A stretch of 64,000 nt of DNA, from the NCBI GenBank assembly GCA_037442565.1, contig JBBIQA010000004.1, positions 1-64,000 on the forward strand, written 5' to 3'. This document shows positions 1 to 8,613 of this stretch, in pieces. The stretch is from PALSA-911 sp037442565 (GTDB lineage Bacteria > Pseudomonadota > Alphaproteobacteria > Acetobacterales > Acetobacteraceae). Both the position numbers and the translations under genes were made by a program. Each line of letters opens with the position of its first letter. The stretch's first letter is position 1. The notes under the pieces were generated by a model. It was not told the origin of the DNA and ran no database searches. It saw only the letters and a program-made list of their open reading frames with translations.

Positions 1-1688
1 TCGATGCAGATCTGGCTGGCTTCGACGATCGCGGCGCCGGAGGTCATGATGGATTTGGAGCCGCCGGTGCCGCCGCCGGCGATCAGTTCGTCGCTGTCGC
101 CCTGCAGCAGGCGAATTTTCTCGAACGGCACGCCGAGTTCGCGCGCCAGTACCTGGGCGAAGGGGGTGGCGTGGCCCTGGCCGTAGTCGAGGGTCCCGGT
201 GATGATGGTGACGTCGCCGTTAGCCTCGAAGCGGATGCCGCCCATTTCGTTGGAGGGGGCGGCGGTGACTTCCAGGTACTGGCCGATGCCGCGGCCGCGC
301 AGTTTTCCCCGCTTGCGGGTTTCGATCTTGCGCTGGGCGAAATTGTCCCAGTCGGCCAGGGCCAGCGCCTTGTCGAACAGGCCTGGGAAGTCGCCGCTGT
401 CGTATTCGTTGTTGGTGGGGGTTTTGTGCGGGATGTCCCCGGGGCGGATGTGGTTGCGCCGGCGCAGTTCCACCTTGTCGATGCCCATTTCCAGGGCGGC
501 GAGGTCGATCAGCCGCTCCATGTAGTAGTTCGCCTCCGGCCGGCCGGCGCCGCGGTAGGCGCCGACGGGCGTGGTGTTGGTGAACACGACCTTGGTGGCG
601 ATGTCGATCAGTGGCGTGCGGTAGACGCTGATGGAGTTCTTCACGACGTTCTGGGTCGGCGGGATGATGGTGCCGTTCGAGAGGTAGGCGCCGATATTGC
701 CGTAGCCGGTGGTGCGCAGCGCGAGGAAATTTCCGTCGGCGTCCAGCGCCAGTTCCAGCATCATGTCGTGGTCGCGGCCGTGGCTGTCGGAGAGGAAGCT
801 GTCGGAGCGTTCGTCGGTCCATTTCACCGGGCGGCCCAGCGTGCGCGCGGCGAACAGGGCGGCGATGTATTCGGGATAGCAGGAGGACTTCATGCCGAAC
901 GAGCCGCCGACATTGCCGATCAGCACGCGCACCTGCTCGCGTTCGACCTTCAGCACCGAACGCAGCAGGTCGCGCATGCCGAAGGCGCTCTGGCAGCCCA
1001 GGCGCAGCACGTAGCGGCCGTCCTCGAAATCGGCCAGGGCCGAGCGCGGTTCCATCGGGGCGACCACGATGCGGCTGTTGCGCGGGCTGATCCGGGCGAT
1101 GTGGGCGGCGGCGGCGAAGGCTTTTTCCACCTCTTCCGGCTGGCCGTAGTGGAAATCGAGGATGATGTTGTTGGCTACCGTCTCGTGCACCAGCGGCGCG
1201 CCGGGCGCGGCGGCGGCGCGGGCGTCGGTGACGGCGGGCAGGGTGTCGATGTCGAGGAACACCATTTCGGCCGCGTCCTTGGCCTGCTTGGCGGTCTCCG
1301 CCACCACGAAGGCGACGGGGTCGCCGACATAGCGGACCTTGTCCTGGGTCAGGACGGGCTGGTCGGGCTTGTTCATGTCCGAGCCGTCGCGGTTCTTCGC
1401 GCTCATGCCCTTCGGCATCAGGCCGACGCCGCCGGCGGTGAGGTCGGCGCCGGTGTAGATGGCGAGCACGCCGGGCATGGCGCGCGCGTCCTCGGTGTTG
1501 ATGCCGAGGATCCGGCCATGCGCGACGCGGGAACGCACGACCACGCCGTAGGCTTGGCCAGGCAGGTTGAGGTCATCGGAATAGCGGCCGCGGCCCTGCA
1601 GCAGGGTGGGGTCCTCCTTGCGGGGAACCGGCTGGCCGACGGCGAATTTCATCTGGGATGGATCGATCGCGTCAAATGGAGCGTTCAT
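1..1688 (-). CDS. Xanthine dehydrogenase/aldehyde oxidase-family molybdopterin-binding large subunit (CoxL-like, form II), 3' end outside window
   Basis: About 562 N-terminal residues are present; the family is usually about 770-800, so the C-terminus lies beyond the left edge. The start ATG at 1688 gives an N-terminus (NAPFDAIDP, then GQPVPRKEDP) typical of CoxL-type subunits. Around residue 260 the Moco-contact motif GGSFGMK is visible, and near residues 375-385 AYRGAGRPEA. The latter is the form II signature; the AYxCSFR loop of true aerobic CO dehydrogenase is absent. A late GGTGGSKS stretch fits the cofactor-binding region. These enzymes hydroxylate aldehydes, purines or other heterocycles with a Mo-pterin, normally with FAD and 2Fe-2S partner subunits, which are not in the window. 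The substrate cannot be read from sequence. Confidence 0.88.
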   Translation of the reverse strand, partial: MNAPFDAIDPSQMKFAVGQPVPRKEDPTLLQGRGRYSDDLNLPGQAYGVVVRSRVAHGRILGINTEDARAMPGVLAIYTGADLTAGGVGLMPKGMSAKNRDGSDMNKPDQPVLTQDKVRYVGDPVAFVVAETAKQAKDAAEMVFLDIDTLPAVTDARAAAAPGAPLVHETVANNIILDFHYGQPEEVEKAFAAAAHIARISPRNSRIVVAPMEPRSALADFEDGRYVLRLGCQSAFGMRDLLRSVLKVEREQVRVLIGNVGGSFGMKSSCYPEYIAALFAARTLGRPVKWTDERSDSFLSDSHGRDHDMMLELALDADGNFLALRTTGYGNIGAYLSNGTIIPPTQNVVKNSISVYRTPLIDIATKVVFTNTTPVGAYRGAGRPEANYYMERLIDLAALEMGIDKVELRRRNHIRPGDIPHKTPTNNEYDSGDFPGLFDKALALADWDNFAQRKIETRKRGKLRGRGIGQYLEVTAAPSNEMGGIRFEANGDVTIITGTLDYGQGHATPFAQVLARELGVPFEKIRLLQGDSDELIAGGGTGGSKSIMTSGAAIVEASQICI

Positions 1689-1879
1689 GGTCGGCCTCTT
1701 TCCGCATCTGAAAATCCAGAACCCAAGCCAGGCCCCATGGCTGCGCGCCGGCCGCCACCGTATCGTGGCCGGCCTGGTTCGTGGGGTTGGGCTTGGACGT
1801 TGCGGTGAACATGGCCCGTCCGCCGCGGCGCGGCAAGGCAGCGGGCACGGTGCCGGAAGTGGCCGGACGCCGGGCCACG

Positions 1880-2740
1880 CTATGCCGGATCGTTTTTGAA
1901 CGCATCGGCCAGCGAGACGGTGGCGCTGCCGCGCGCGGCCGGTTTGGGTTGGGAGGCGGCAGGGGCCCAGCCGGTCAGCATGGCCAGGCGCAGAGTGGCG
2001 GGGACACGATCGGCCTCTGGCGCCAGCCGCGCCAGGGCGGCGGGGAACAAGACGCGCGGCGGGGTGCGCCGGTCGCGTTCGCGCACGGCGTTGGTCTCCC
2101 CGCTGGCGCGCAGGTCGCGCAGCAGCGCGAACGGATCGGCATACAGCAGCCGGATCTCCTCGACGTCGGCCACCGGCAGCGCGAAGCCGGCGCGTTGCAG
2201 CAGCGCGGCGCAGTCGCGCAAATCGGGGAAGGGGGAAATCCGTGGTGCGGCGCCGCCGGTGATCTCGGCTTCGGCCTCGGTGAGGGCCCGGCGGAGTTCG
2301 GCCAAGGTGCCGAGGACCGGGATACTGGCGAGGAACAGCCCGTCCGGGCGCAGCGCCTGGCGGATCTGCAGCAGCGCGCCGGGCAGATCGTTGATCCAGT
2401 GCAGCGACAGGCTCGCAACCACCAGATCGAACGAGGCCGCGGCGAAGGGCAGGCATTCCTCGTCCGCGGCGACGCGCAGGCCGCCGTTTGACGCGGCCAT
2501 CGCCGCCGAGAGGTCACAGCTGACCACCTCGATCCCGCGCGCGCGCAGCATCGGCGCGACGATGCCGCGACCGCCGATCTCCAGCGCCTGGCCGAAGCGG
2601 CGCGTGGTGTCGTCGAGCCGGTCGAGCAGCCGGTCCGCGGCGTCCCGCAGGATGTCGGCGACCTGTCCCACCGACCCGGAAGCTCGGTCGCGGTGGCGGC
2701 GGACCGCCTGGCGGTCGAAAATCTGCATCGGGTCGCTCAT
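1880..2740 (-). CDS. SAM-dependent methyltransferase, NDUFAF5/BioC-like
   Basis: 286 residues with a class I SAM methyltransferase core: ALEIGGRG (motif I), VVSCDLSAAM (motif II), LPFAAASFDLVVASLSLHWIND (motif III to IV) and the following QIRQALRPDGLF. The N-terminus (MQIFDRQAVRRHRDRAS) matches alphaproteobacterial homologues of the mitochondrial complex I assembly factor NDUFAF5, which modifies an arginine of a complex I subunit. The same fold includes BioC (malonyl-ACP methylation), so the substrate is uncertain. The motif I glycine-rich loop reads EIGGRG, slightly unlike the usual DxGxGxG. It is divergently arranged with the rhodanese gene, 82 bp apart; no operon partner on its strand. Confidence 0.8.
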   Translation of the reverse strand: MSDPMQIFDRQAVRRHRDRASGSVGQVADILRDAADRLLDRLDDTTRRFGQALEIGGRGIVAPMLRARGIEVVSCDLSAAMAASNGGLRVAADEECLPFAAASFDLVVASLSLHWINDLPGALLQIRQALRPDGLFLASIPVLGTLAELRRALTEAEAEITGGAAPRISPFPDLRDCAALLQRAGFALPVADVEEIRLLYADPFALLRDLRASGETNAVRERDRRTPPRVLFPAALARLAPEADRVPATLRLAMLTGWAPAASQPKPAARGSATVSLADAFKNDPA

Positions 2741-2822
2741 GCGCCCTCTCTGCCGTGCGGCGGCGCAATTGCCAAGCGTTTGGACAGGCGCCTAGGTTTC
2801 CCGGAGCGAGGGGGAGGATGTC

Positions 2823-4400
2823 ATGAAGACGGTCGATGCGAAGACGCTGCGGGGCTGGATCGAGGATGGTCAGGAGTTGGCGATCCTGGATGCGCGCGAG
2901 GAGGGCGAGTTCGGCGCCTCGCACCTGTTCTGGGCCGTGCCGTGCCCGTTGTCGCGCGCGGAAATCCGCGCGCCGGCGCTGCTGCCGCGGCGGGGCACGC
3001 GCGTGGTGTGCACCGATGATGGGCGCGGCCTGGCGGAAAAGCTTGCGGCCTATCTGGAGAGCATCGGCTGCACCGATGTCGCCGTCCTGGCCGGCGGCAC
3101 CAAGGCCTGGGAAGCCGCGGGCTATGTGCTTTTCAGCGGCGTCAATGTGCCGTCCAAGGCGTTCGGCGAATGGGTCGAGCACCATTACGGCACGGAGAGC
3201 GTGGACGCGCCGGAACTGAAGCAATGGATCGATGCCGGGCGCGACATGGTGGTGCTGGACAGCCGCACGGCGGAGGAATTCGCCCGCATGACCATCCCCA
3301 CGGCGATCAGCGTGCCGGGCGGCGAATTGGCCTATCGCATCGGGGATCTGGTGCCGAGCCCTGACACGCTGGTGGTGGTGAACTGTGCGGGGCGCACGCG
3401 CAGCATCATGGGCGCGGAAAGCCTGCGCCGGGCCGGCATTCCCAACAAGGTGGTGGCGCTGCGCAACGGCACGATGGGCTGGGAACTGGCCGGGCTGACC
3501 TGCGATCGTGGCCGGACCGACGCATTCATCCCCGGCACGCCGCAGACCGCCGCCGAGGCGCTGCGCCGGGCAACCGCTTTCGCCGATGCGTCCGGTGTAC
3601 GAGTGATCTCGCCGGCCGAACTGGCTCGCTTCGAGATGGACCCGCACCGCACCCTGTATGTGCTGGATGTGCGCGACCCGGCTGAATTCCGCGCCGGCTA
3701 TCGGCCGGGCAGCCGCAACGCGCCGGGCGGGCAACTGGTGCAGGCGACCGACACATGGATCGGCGTGCGCGGCGCGCGGATCGTGCTGCTGTGCGACACC
3801 GGCGTGCGGGCAAGGATGTCGGCCGCCTGGCTGCGGCAGATGGGCCATTCCGACGTGTTCGTGGTCGCGGGCGGCCTCGATGCGCTGCGCGGATCGGCGC
3901 CCGCGCCCGCCATGCCGGAAAATCCGACGGTCGACACGATCGATGTCGCCGGGCTGGCCGCGCTGCAGGGGGCGCCAGGCACGGTTGTGGTCGATCTTGC
4001 CCGCAGCATCGATTACCGAGACGGGCACATTCCTGGCGCAATCTGGGGCATCCGCACCCGGCTCGGGTTGCTTGGGGCGCAACTGGCGGACGCGAAGCAG
4101 GTGGTGGTCGCGGCGCCGGACGCGATGCTGGCGGCGCTCGCCGCGGCCGAGCTGCGCGGGCTGACCGGCGCGGAGGTGCGCGTGCTAGCGGGCGGCACCG
4201 CCGCCTGGAAAGCCGCCGGCCACGCGCTGGCGAAGGATCGCACGGTTCCGGCCGATAAGGATTGCGTGGATTTCTACTTGCGGCCCTATGATCGCAACTC
4301 CGGCGTGGAGGAGGCGATGCACGCCTATCTGTCCTGGGAGATCGACCTCGTGCACGAGATCGTCCGCGACGGCACCGTGCATTTCGGTGTCGGGCATTAG
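2823..4400 (+). CDS. Four-domain rhodanese (sulfurtransferase) protein
   Basis: 525 residues; start ATG follows a purine-rich GGGGGAGG. Four tandem rhodanese-like domains are visible by repetition of the ...DxR...EF/GHIPGA... and ...AGGxxAWxxAG... signatures: about 1-105, 120-230, 255-360 and 371-475, with a short tail. Candidate active-site cysteines are C63 (VCTDDGRG), C188 (NCAGRTRS, the most canonical loop) and C324 (LCDTGVRAR). The fourth domain has AAPDAM at this position and no Cys, so it is probably structural. Rhodaneses transfer sulfane sulfur from thiosulfate or persulfides to acceptors; the acceptor here is unknown. The next gene (ComF-like) starts about 30 nt downstream on the same strand. 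Confidence 0.85.
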   Translation: MKTVDAKTLRGWIEDGQELAILDAREEGEFGASHLFWAVPCPLSRAEIRAPALLPRRGTRVVCTDDGRGLAEKLAAYLESIGCTDVAVLAGGTKAWEAAGYVLFSGVNVPSKAFGEWVEHHYGTESVDAPELKQWIDAGRDMVVLDSRTAEEFARMTIPTAISVPGGELAYRIGDLVPSPDTLVVVNCAGRTRSIMGAESLRRAGIPNKVVALRNGTMGWELAGLTCDRGRTDAFIPGTPQTAAEALRRATAFADASGVRVISPAELARFEMDPHRTLYVLDVRDPAEFRAGYRPGSRNAPGGQLVQATDTWIGVRGARIVLLCDTGVRARMSAAWLRQMGHSDVFVVAGGLDALRGSAPAPAMPENPTVDTIDVAGLAALQGAPGTVVVDLARSIDYRDGHIPGAIWGIRTRLGLLGAQLADAKQVVVAAPDAMLAALAAAELRGLTGAEVRVLAGGTAAWKAAGHALAKDRTVPADKDCVDFYLRPYDRNSGVEEAMHAYLSWEIDLVHEIVRDGTVHFGVGH

Positions 4401-4431
4401 CGGTCTCGCTCGGCTGAACGTCCGGCTGGGT

Positions 4432-5187
4432 ATGGGCGCCCGGTTCGCCGGGCGCGGCGTGCTGGATCTATTGCTGCCGCCGAACTGCGCCACCTGCGAC
4501 CAGCCGGTGCAGGTGCCTGGCCAGTTTTGCGTCGACTGCTTTCGCCTGACCGGCTTCGTCTCCGATCCCTGTTGCTCGCGCTGCGGCGTGCCGTTCACGA
4601 TGGCCTCCCAAGGGGCGGCGCTGGGCGGGACGGAGCGGCTTTGCCCCGGCTGCGTCCTGCTGCCACCGGTGTTCGGGCAGGCGCGGGCGGCGCTGCGCTA
4701 CGACCCGCAGTCGCGCAGGCTGATCCTGCCGCTGAAGCACGCGGACCGGACCGACCTTGCCGCCGCGCTGGCGCCGCTGATGGTGCGCGCCGGGGCGGCG
4801 CTGCTGGCCCGGGCGGACCTGCTGGTGCCGGTGCCGCTGCACCGTCGCCGGTTGTTTCAGCGGCGCTATAATCAAGCTGCCCTGTTGGCCTGCGCCATCG
4901 CCCGCCAATCCCGCATCCCGGTGCAGCCGGACGCGCTGGTACGCATCCGAGCCACCGACTCGCTCGGCGACAAATCGGCCGAGGCCCGCGCGGCGGAGGT
5001 GCAGCGAGCGTTCGTGGTGCGTGCCTCCCGCCTGCGGCGGGTCGCCGGGGCGCGAGTATTGCTGATCGACGACGTGATGACCTCCGGCGCCACCGCGAAC
5101 GAATGCGCCGCCGCCCTGCTTCGTGCGGGGGCGGTGGCGGTGGACGTGCTGGTGGCGGCAAGGGTGCCCGATCCACGTCTGGAGTGA
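4432..5187 (+). CDS. comF: ComF family phosphoribosyltransferase-like protein
   Basis: 251 residues from ATG 4432; an in-frame GTG at 4387 overlapping the rhodanese gene is an alternative start. The N-terminal zinc finger shows C19-x2-C22, a second pair (FCVDCF), then CCSRC and CPGC. The C-terminal half is a type I phosphoribosyltransferase fold with the PRPP loop LLIDDVMTSGATANE and an upstream YNQAALLA segment typical of ComF. In naturally competent bacteria ComF acts in cytoplasmic handling of incoming single-stranded DNA; in many alphaproteobacteria its role is not settled. Part of a same-strand run from the rhodanese gene to glutaredoxin. Confidence 0.85.
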   Translation: MGARFAGRGVLDLLLPPNCATCDQPVQVPGQFCVDCFRLTGFVSDPCCSRCGVPFTMASQGAALGGTERLCPGCVLLPPVFGQARAALRYDPQSRRLILPLKHADRTDLAAALAPLMVRAGAALLARADLLVPVPLHRRRLFQRRYNQAALLACAIARQSRIPVQPDALVRIRATDSLGDKSAEARAAEVQRAFVVRASRLRRVAGARVLLIDDVMTSGATANECAAALLRAGAVAVDVLVAARVPDPRLE

Positions 5188-5246
5188 ACGGACCCCTTGC
5201 GGAAATGGGCGATTATCCCGATTTCCTTTCCCTGAAGGAGATTCTG

Positions 5247-5507
5247 ATGCCCGAGATAGACGTCTACGTTCAGGACTGGTGCCCTTATTGTTCCCGCGTG
5301 GTGAACCTGCTGCAGGCCAAGGGGGTCGAGTTCCGCGAGATCAACGCCCCGCACGGGTCGCCGGAACGCACCGAGGCGGTGCGCCGGTCGGGCGGGCGCA
5401 CCACCGTGCCGCAGATCTTCATCGGCGGCACGCATGTCGGCGGCTGCGATGACCTGATTGCGCTGGATCGGGCCGGCAAGCTTGATCCGCTGCTGAAGGC
5501 GGCCTGA
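5247..5507 (+). CDS. grxC: Glutaredoxin 3 (GrxC)
   Basis: 86 residues, the usual length for Grx3. The dithiol active site WCPYC places C12 and C15; the TVPQIFI segment with its cis-proline and the GGCDDL glutathione-binding motif follow. The start ATG is preceded by GAAGGAG at ideal distance. Uses glutathione to reduce protein disulfides and mixed disulfides in the cytoplasm. It lies about 60 bp downstream of comF, with DUF1178 next, a comF–grxC–DUF1178 order common in alphaproteobacteria. Confidence 0.95.
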   Translation: MPEIDVYVQDWCPYCSRVVNLLQAKGVEFREINAPHGSPERTEAVRRSGGRTTVPQIFIGGTHVGGCDDLIALDRAGKLDPLLKAA

Positions 5508-5628
5508 TCCAGGCCGAACTGTCGGGTTGTTGTCATCCTGGCGTCATCTAGCGCTGGCACTCCGTTGCCTTGAGTGCCAAGGTTGTGGCCTTGGATAGGC
5601 CAAGGGGCGATTTTTCCGGATTGGGAGC

Positions 5629-6105
5629 ATGATCCACTACCAGCTGCGTTGCGATCAGGGCCACGAATTCGATGGCTGGTTCAAGGATAGTGCCGGTTTC
5701 GAGCGGCAGGCCAAACGCGGGCTGATCGAATGCCCGACCTGCGGCGCGGTGAAGGTGGAACGCGCCCTCATGGCGCCGCATGTGCCGAGCAAACGCCGCG
5801 GTGCCGAACCCGAGATACTGCCTCCCGTGCCGGTTCCGGCCTCCGGCCCGGAAAGCCTGCCGCTGGCTGCCGGCGGCAGGATGCCCGATCATGTCCGTGC
5901 CATGCTGCAGCGGGTTCGCGCGGAGGTGGAGAAGAACTGCGACTATGTCGGCCCGCAATTCGCCGAGGAAGCCCGCAAGATACATCGCGGCGAGAGCGGC
6001 AAGCGCGGAATCTACGGCGAGACCACGCCCGAACAGGCGGAAAAGCTGTCGGAAGAGGGGATCGAGGTGGCGGCCATACCCTGGCTGCCCCGCGCTGACA
6101 GCTGA
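5629..6105 (+). CDS. DUF1178 family protein
   Basis: 158 residues. The N-terminus (MIHYQLRCDQGHEFDGWF) followed by ECPTCGA makes a small zinc-ribbon-like unit typical of DUF1178. A low-complexity Pro-rich linker follows, then a C-terminal helical region containing NCDYVGPQFAEEARKIHRGE, the best conserved block of the family. No biochemical function is established. It follows grxC after 121 bp that contain no evident gene. Confidence 0.88.
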   Translation: MIHYQLRCDQGHEFDGWFKDSAGFERQAKRGLIECPTCGAVKVERALMAPHVPSKRRGAEPEILPPVPVPASGPESLPLAAGGRMPDHVRAMLQRVRAEVEKNCDYVGPQFAEEARKIHRGESGKRGIYGETTPEQAEKLSEEGIEVAAIPWLPRADS

Positions 6106-6264
6106 AGGCCGACAGCTGACGACCCAAGGGGTCGCGGATGTGCCGGTGATCCTCGCGAAAATCATTGAATGCCCGGCCCCATCGGGCCCACAGTCCCCAC
6201 AGGCGCAGCGTTACCGTCCCTGTGCGTCCAGGCTTGTTCGTGAAAAATCCGCTGAACCGTCAGC

Positions 6265-6313
6265 GCGGCCGCTCATGCCGGAACTCCCGCACAAGACGCG
6301 GCCGCAGGGAGTT
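6265..6313 (+). promoter_or_regulatory. Possible RNA switch over the dodecin ribosome-binding site
   Basis: Two mutually exclusive pairings can be drawn in the leader. GCGGCCGC at 6265-6272 can pair with the identical self-complementary octamer at 6298-6305. Alternatively AACTCCC at 6282-6288 can pair with GGGAGTT at 6307-6313, which contains the Shine-Dalgarno sequence six bases before the dodecin ATG. The second fold would hide the ribosome-binding site. This is read from base pairing only; no known riboswitch class was recognised. Confidence 0.35.
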
Positions 6314-6317
6314 GAAC

Positions 6318-6524
6318 ATGTCGGATCCGGTCTACAAGGTCGTCGAAATCGTCGGCACTTCGGACAAGAGCATTTCCATGGCGATCGAGAACGCCATCGC
6401 CAAGGCGTCCGGCTCGTTGCGACATCTCGGTTGGTTCGAGGTCGCGCAAATGCGCGGCAACATCTCGGACGGCAAGGTGAACCGCTATCAGGTCACCCTG
6501 AAAGTCGGATTTACCCTGGAATAG
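6318..6524 (+). CDS. Dodecin (flavin-binding)
   Basis: 68 residues, standard dodecin length. Sequence MSDPVYKVVEIVGTSDKSIS, then AIAKASGSLRHLGWFEVAQM and a C-terminal YQVTLKVGFTLE match the beta-alpha-beta-beta fold. The Trp of the GWFEV segment stacks on the flavin dimer in this family. Bacterial dodecins are dodecameric cages that bind FMN or riboflavin in pairs and are thought to buffer free flavin. The upstream ATG giving a 119-residue reading is rejected because the extra part is not dodecin-like and this ATG has a good GGGAG site. It is convergent with ubiG (7 bp between stops). Confidence 0.95.
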   Translation: MSDPVYKVVEIVGTSDKSISMAIENAIAKASGSLRHLGWFEVAQMRGNISDGKVNRYQVTLKVGFTLE

Positions 6525-6531
6525 GTATTCG

Positions 6532-7257
6532 TCAGGGCCTGCCGGCCATCGCGATGTAGTTGACGGTCAGATCCCGTCCCGCGCGCCAGCCGCCGGTCAG
6601 CGCCGCCGGGCTCATTCCCGCCATGTCCTGCACATTGAGCCCGGCGCGGCGCAATCCGGCGCCGAGTTCGGCCGGGGTGACGAATTTCTTCCAGTCATGC
6701 GTGCCCACCGGCAGCAGCCGCAGCAGGTACTCCGCGCCGAGCTTGGCCACCGCGAAGGATCGTCGGGTGCGGTTCAGCGTCGACAGGAACAGCAGCCCGC
6801 CCGGCTCCAGCAAGTCGGCCAGGGTGTGTAGGAACGCGTCGGGGTCGGCGACGTGTTCGATCACCTCCAGCGCGGTGATGACCGGAAAACGGAGGCCTTC
6901 GCCCAGCAGGGCTTCCGCCGTGGCGGTGCGATACTCCAGCCGGAGGCCTTGGCCGGCGCCATGCGCCCGCGCCGCCTCGATCGCCTCGCCGGCGGCGTCG
7001 ATCCCCAGAACCGGGTAGCCACGCCTCGACAAGGCCTCCGCCGCCAACCCGGCGCCGCAGCCGACATCCAACACCCGGGTGGCGGCCGGCCAGCCATCAC
7101 GATCGGCGAAGTGCCGGCCGATCCGGGCCGTGATCCAGTCAATCCGCGCCGGGTTCATGCGGTGCAGCGGGCGCATCGGCCCGTTCGGATCCCACCAGCG
7201 CGAGGCCAGCGCGTCGAACCGCGCCACCTCCTCCGGAACGATGGACGTATCCTGCAT
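6532..7257 (-). CDS. ubiG: Ubiquinone biosynthesis O-methyltransferase UbiG
   Basis: 241 residues, typical for UbiG/Coq3. N-terminal EVARFDALASRWWDPNGPMRPLHRMNPAR is diagnostic. Motif I is VLDVGCGAGLAAEALSRRG, then ITALEVIEHVADP and LLFLSTLNRTRRSF. It catalyses both O-methylation steps of ubiquinone synthesis. It is divergent from lysC (108 bp apart), an arrangement shared by many alphaproteobacteria. COQ9, another ubiquinone factor, lies at 29.7 kb. Confidence 0.95.
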   Translation of the reverse strand: MQDTSIVPEEVARFDALASRWWDPNGPMRPLHRMNPARIDWITARIGRHFADRDGWPAATRVLDVGCGAGLAAEALSRRGYPVLGIDAAGEAIEAARAHGAGQGLRLEYRTATAEALLGEGLRFPVITALEVIEHVADPDAFLHTLADLLEPGGLLFLSTLNRTRRSFAVAKLGAEYLLRLLPVGTHDWKKFVTPAELGAGLRRAGLNVQDMAGMSPAALTGGWRAGRDLTVNYIAMAGRP

Positions 7258-7365
7258 GGTTGCTCCTCAAACCCAGCACCAGTATGTGTGCGCCCCCAGC
7301 AAAGTGCGCAACCTGGCAAAGCGCGCGACCCGCTAAAAGCCAACCCGGAGCGAGACCCGACCGCC

Positions 7366-8613
7366 ATGGCCCGCATCGTGATGAAGTTCGGCGGCACGTC
7401 CGTCGCTGACCTCGACCGTATCCGCAATGTCGCCGCCCGCGTGGCGCGCGAGGTGGGGCGCGGCCATGAGGTCGCCGTCGTCGTCTCCGCCATGTCCGGC
7501 GCCACGAACCAGCTGGTCGGCTGGTGCCAGTCCCTCGCCCCGCTGCACGATGCGCGGGAATACGACACCGTGGTGGCGACCGGCGAGCAGGTGGTCACCG
7601 GGCTGCTGGCGATCGCCTTGCAGGAACGCGGCGTGGACGCGCGGTCCTGGCAAGGCTGGCAGATCCCGATCGAGACCGATGGCGCGCACGGCAAGGCGCG
7701 GATCATGGGCATCGACGGCGCCGAACTGATCCGGCGCATGGCGCTCGGCCAGGTCGCGGTCGTGTCGGGCTTCCAGGGCATCGGCCCGGACCGGCGCATC
7801 ACCACGCTGGGGCGCGGCGGTTCGGATACCTCAGCGGTGGCGCTGGCCGCGGCTTTGAAGGCTGATCGCTGCGATATCTACACGGATGTGGACGGCGTCT
7901 ACACGACCGACCCCAGGATCGTCAGCAAGGCGCGCAAGCTGGACAAGATCGCCTACGAGGAAATGTTGGAACTCGCCTCTGTCGGTGCGAAGGTGTTGCA
8001 GACCCGCAGCGTCGAACTGGCGATGAACGAGCGTGTGCGGGTGCGGGTACTGTCGAGCTTCGTGGAAATGGATCCGAACGATCCCCACGACGGAGACAAT
8101 GCCGGCACCCTGGTAGTGGATGAGGACGAGATCGTGGAAAAACAGATTGTGTCGGGGATCGCCTATTCCCGCGACGAGGCGAAGATCACCCTGCGGCGTA
8201 TCCCCGACCGCCCCGGCATCGCGGCGGCGATTTTCGGCGCGCTGGCGGACCACAACGTCAATGTCGATATGATCGTGCAGAACATCTCCGCCGACGGCAT
8301 GACCGACCTGACCTTCACCGTCGGCAAGGCCGATTTGCCGCGGGCACAGGCGACCCTGGCGGAAGCGCAGCCGCAGATCGGCCATGCCGAGGCCATCGCC
8401 GACCCCTCGGTCGCCAAGATCAGCGTGGTCGGCACCGGGATGCGCAGCCATGCCGGCGTCGCCAACACCATGTTCCGCGCTTTGGCCGACAAGGCGATCA
8501 ACATCCAGGTCATTTCCACCAGCGAGATCAAGGTCAGCGTGCTGATCGCAGCCGATTACACGGAACTGGCCGTGCGCGCGCTGCATACCGCCTATGGCCT
8601 CGATGCCGCCTGA
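7366..8613 (+). CDS. lysC: Aspartate kinase
   Basis: 415 residues from ATG 7366. Starts MARIVMKFGGTSVADLDRI, the aspartokinase ATP/aspartate-binding start. GRGGSDTSAVALAAALKADRC and DVDGVYTTDPR are the other catalytic-core signatures; two C-terminal ACT domains (about 265-410) follow, including TFTVGKADLPRA and the interleaved VVGTGMRSHAGVANTMFRAL. Phosphorylates aspartate at the head of the Lys/Thr/Met/DAP pathway; the ACT pair implies feedback regulation. The last bases overlap the next gene, and the lysC–ptsP neighbourhood is conserved in Rhodospirillales. Confidence 0.96.
   Translation: MARIVMKFGGTSVADLDRIRNVAARVAREVGRGHEVAVVVSAMSGATNQLVGWCQSLAPLHDAREYDTVVATGEQVVTGLLAIALQERGVDARSWQGWQIPIETDGAHGKARIMGIDGAELIRRMALGQVAVVSGFQGIGPDRRITTLGRGGSDTSAVALAAALKADRCDIYTDVDGVYTTDPRIVSKARKLDKIAYEEMLELASVGAKVLQTRSVELAMNERVRVRVLSSFVEMDPNDPHDGDNAGTLVVDEDEIVEKQIVSGIAYSRDEAKITLRRIPDRPGIAAAIFGALADHNVNVDMIVQNISADGMTDLTFTVGKADLPRAQATLAEAQPQIGHAEAIADPSVAKISVVGTGMRSHAGVANTMFRALADKAINIQVISTSEIKVSVLIAADYTELAVRALHTAYGLDAA

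Noticed and set aside
171..1808. Long plus-strand open frame of 545 codons
   Set aside because: It is the antisense shadow of the molybdenum hydroxylase gene; the minus-strand frame carries GGSFGMK and AYRGAGRPEA, the plus frame has low-complexity Gly/Val/Ala/His composition.
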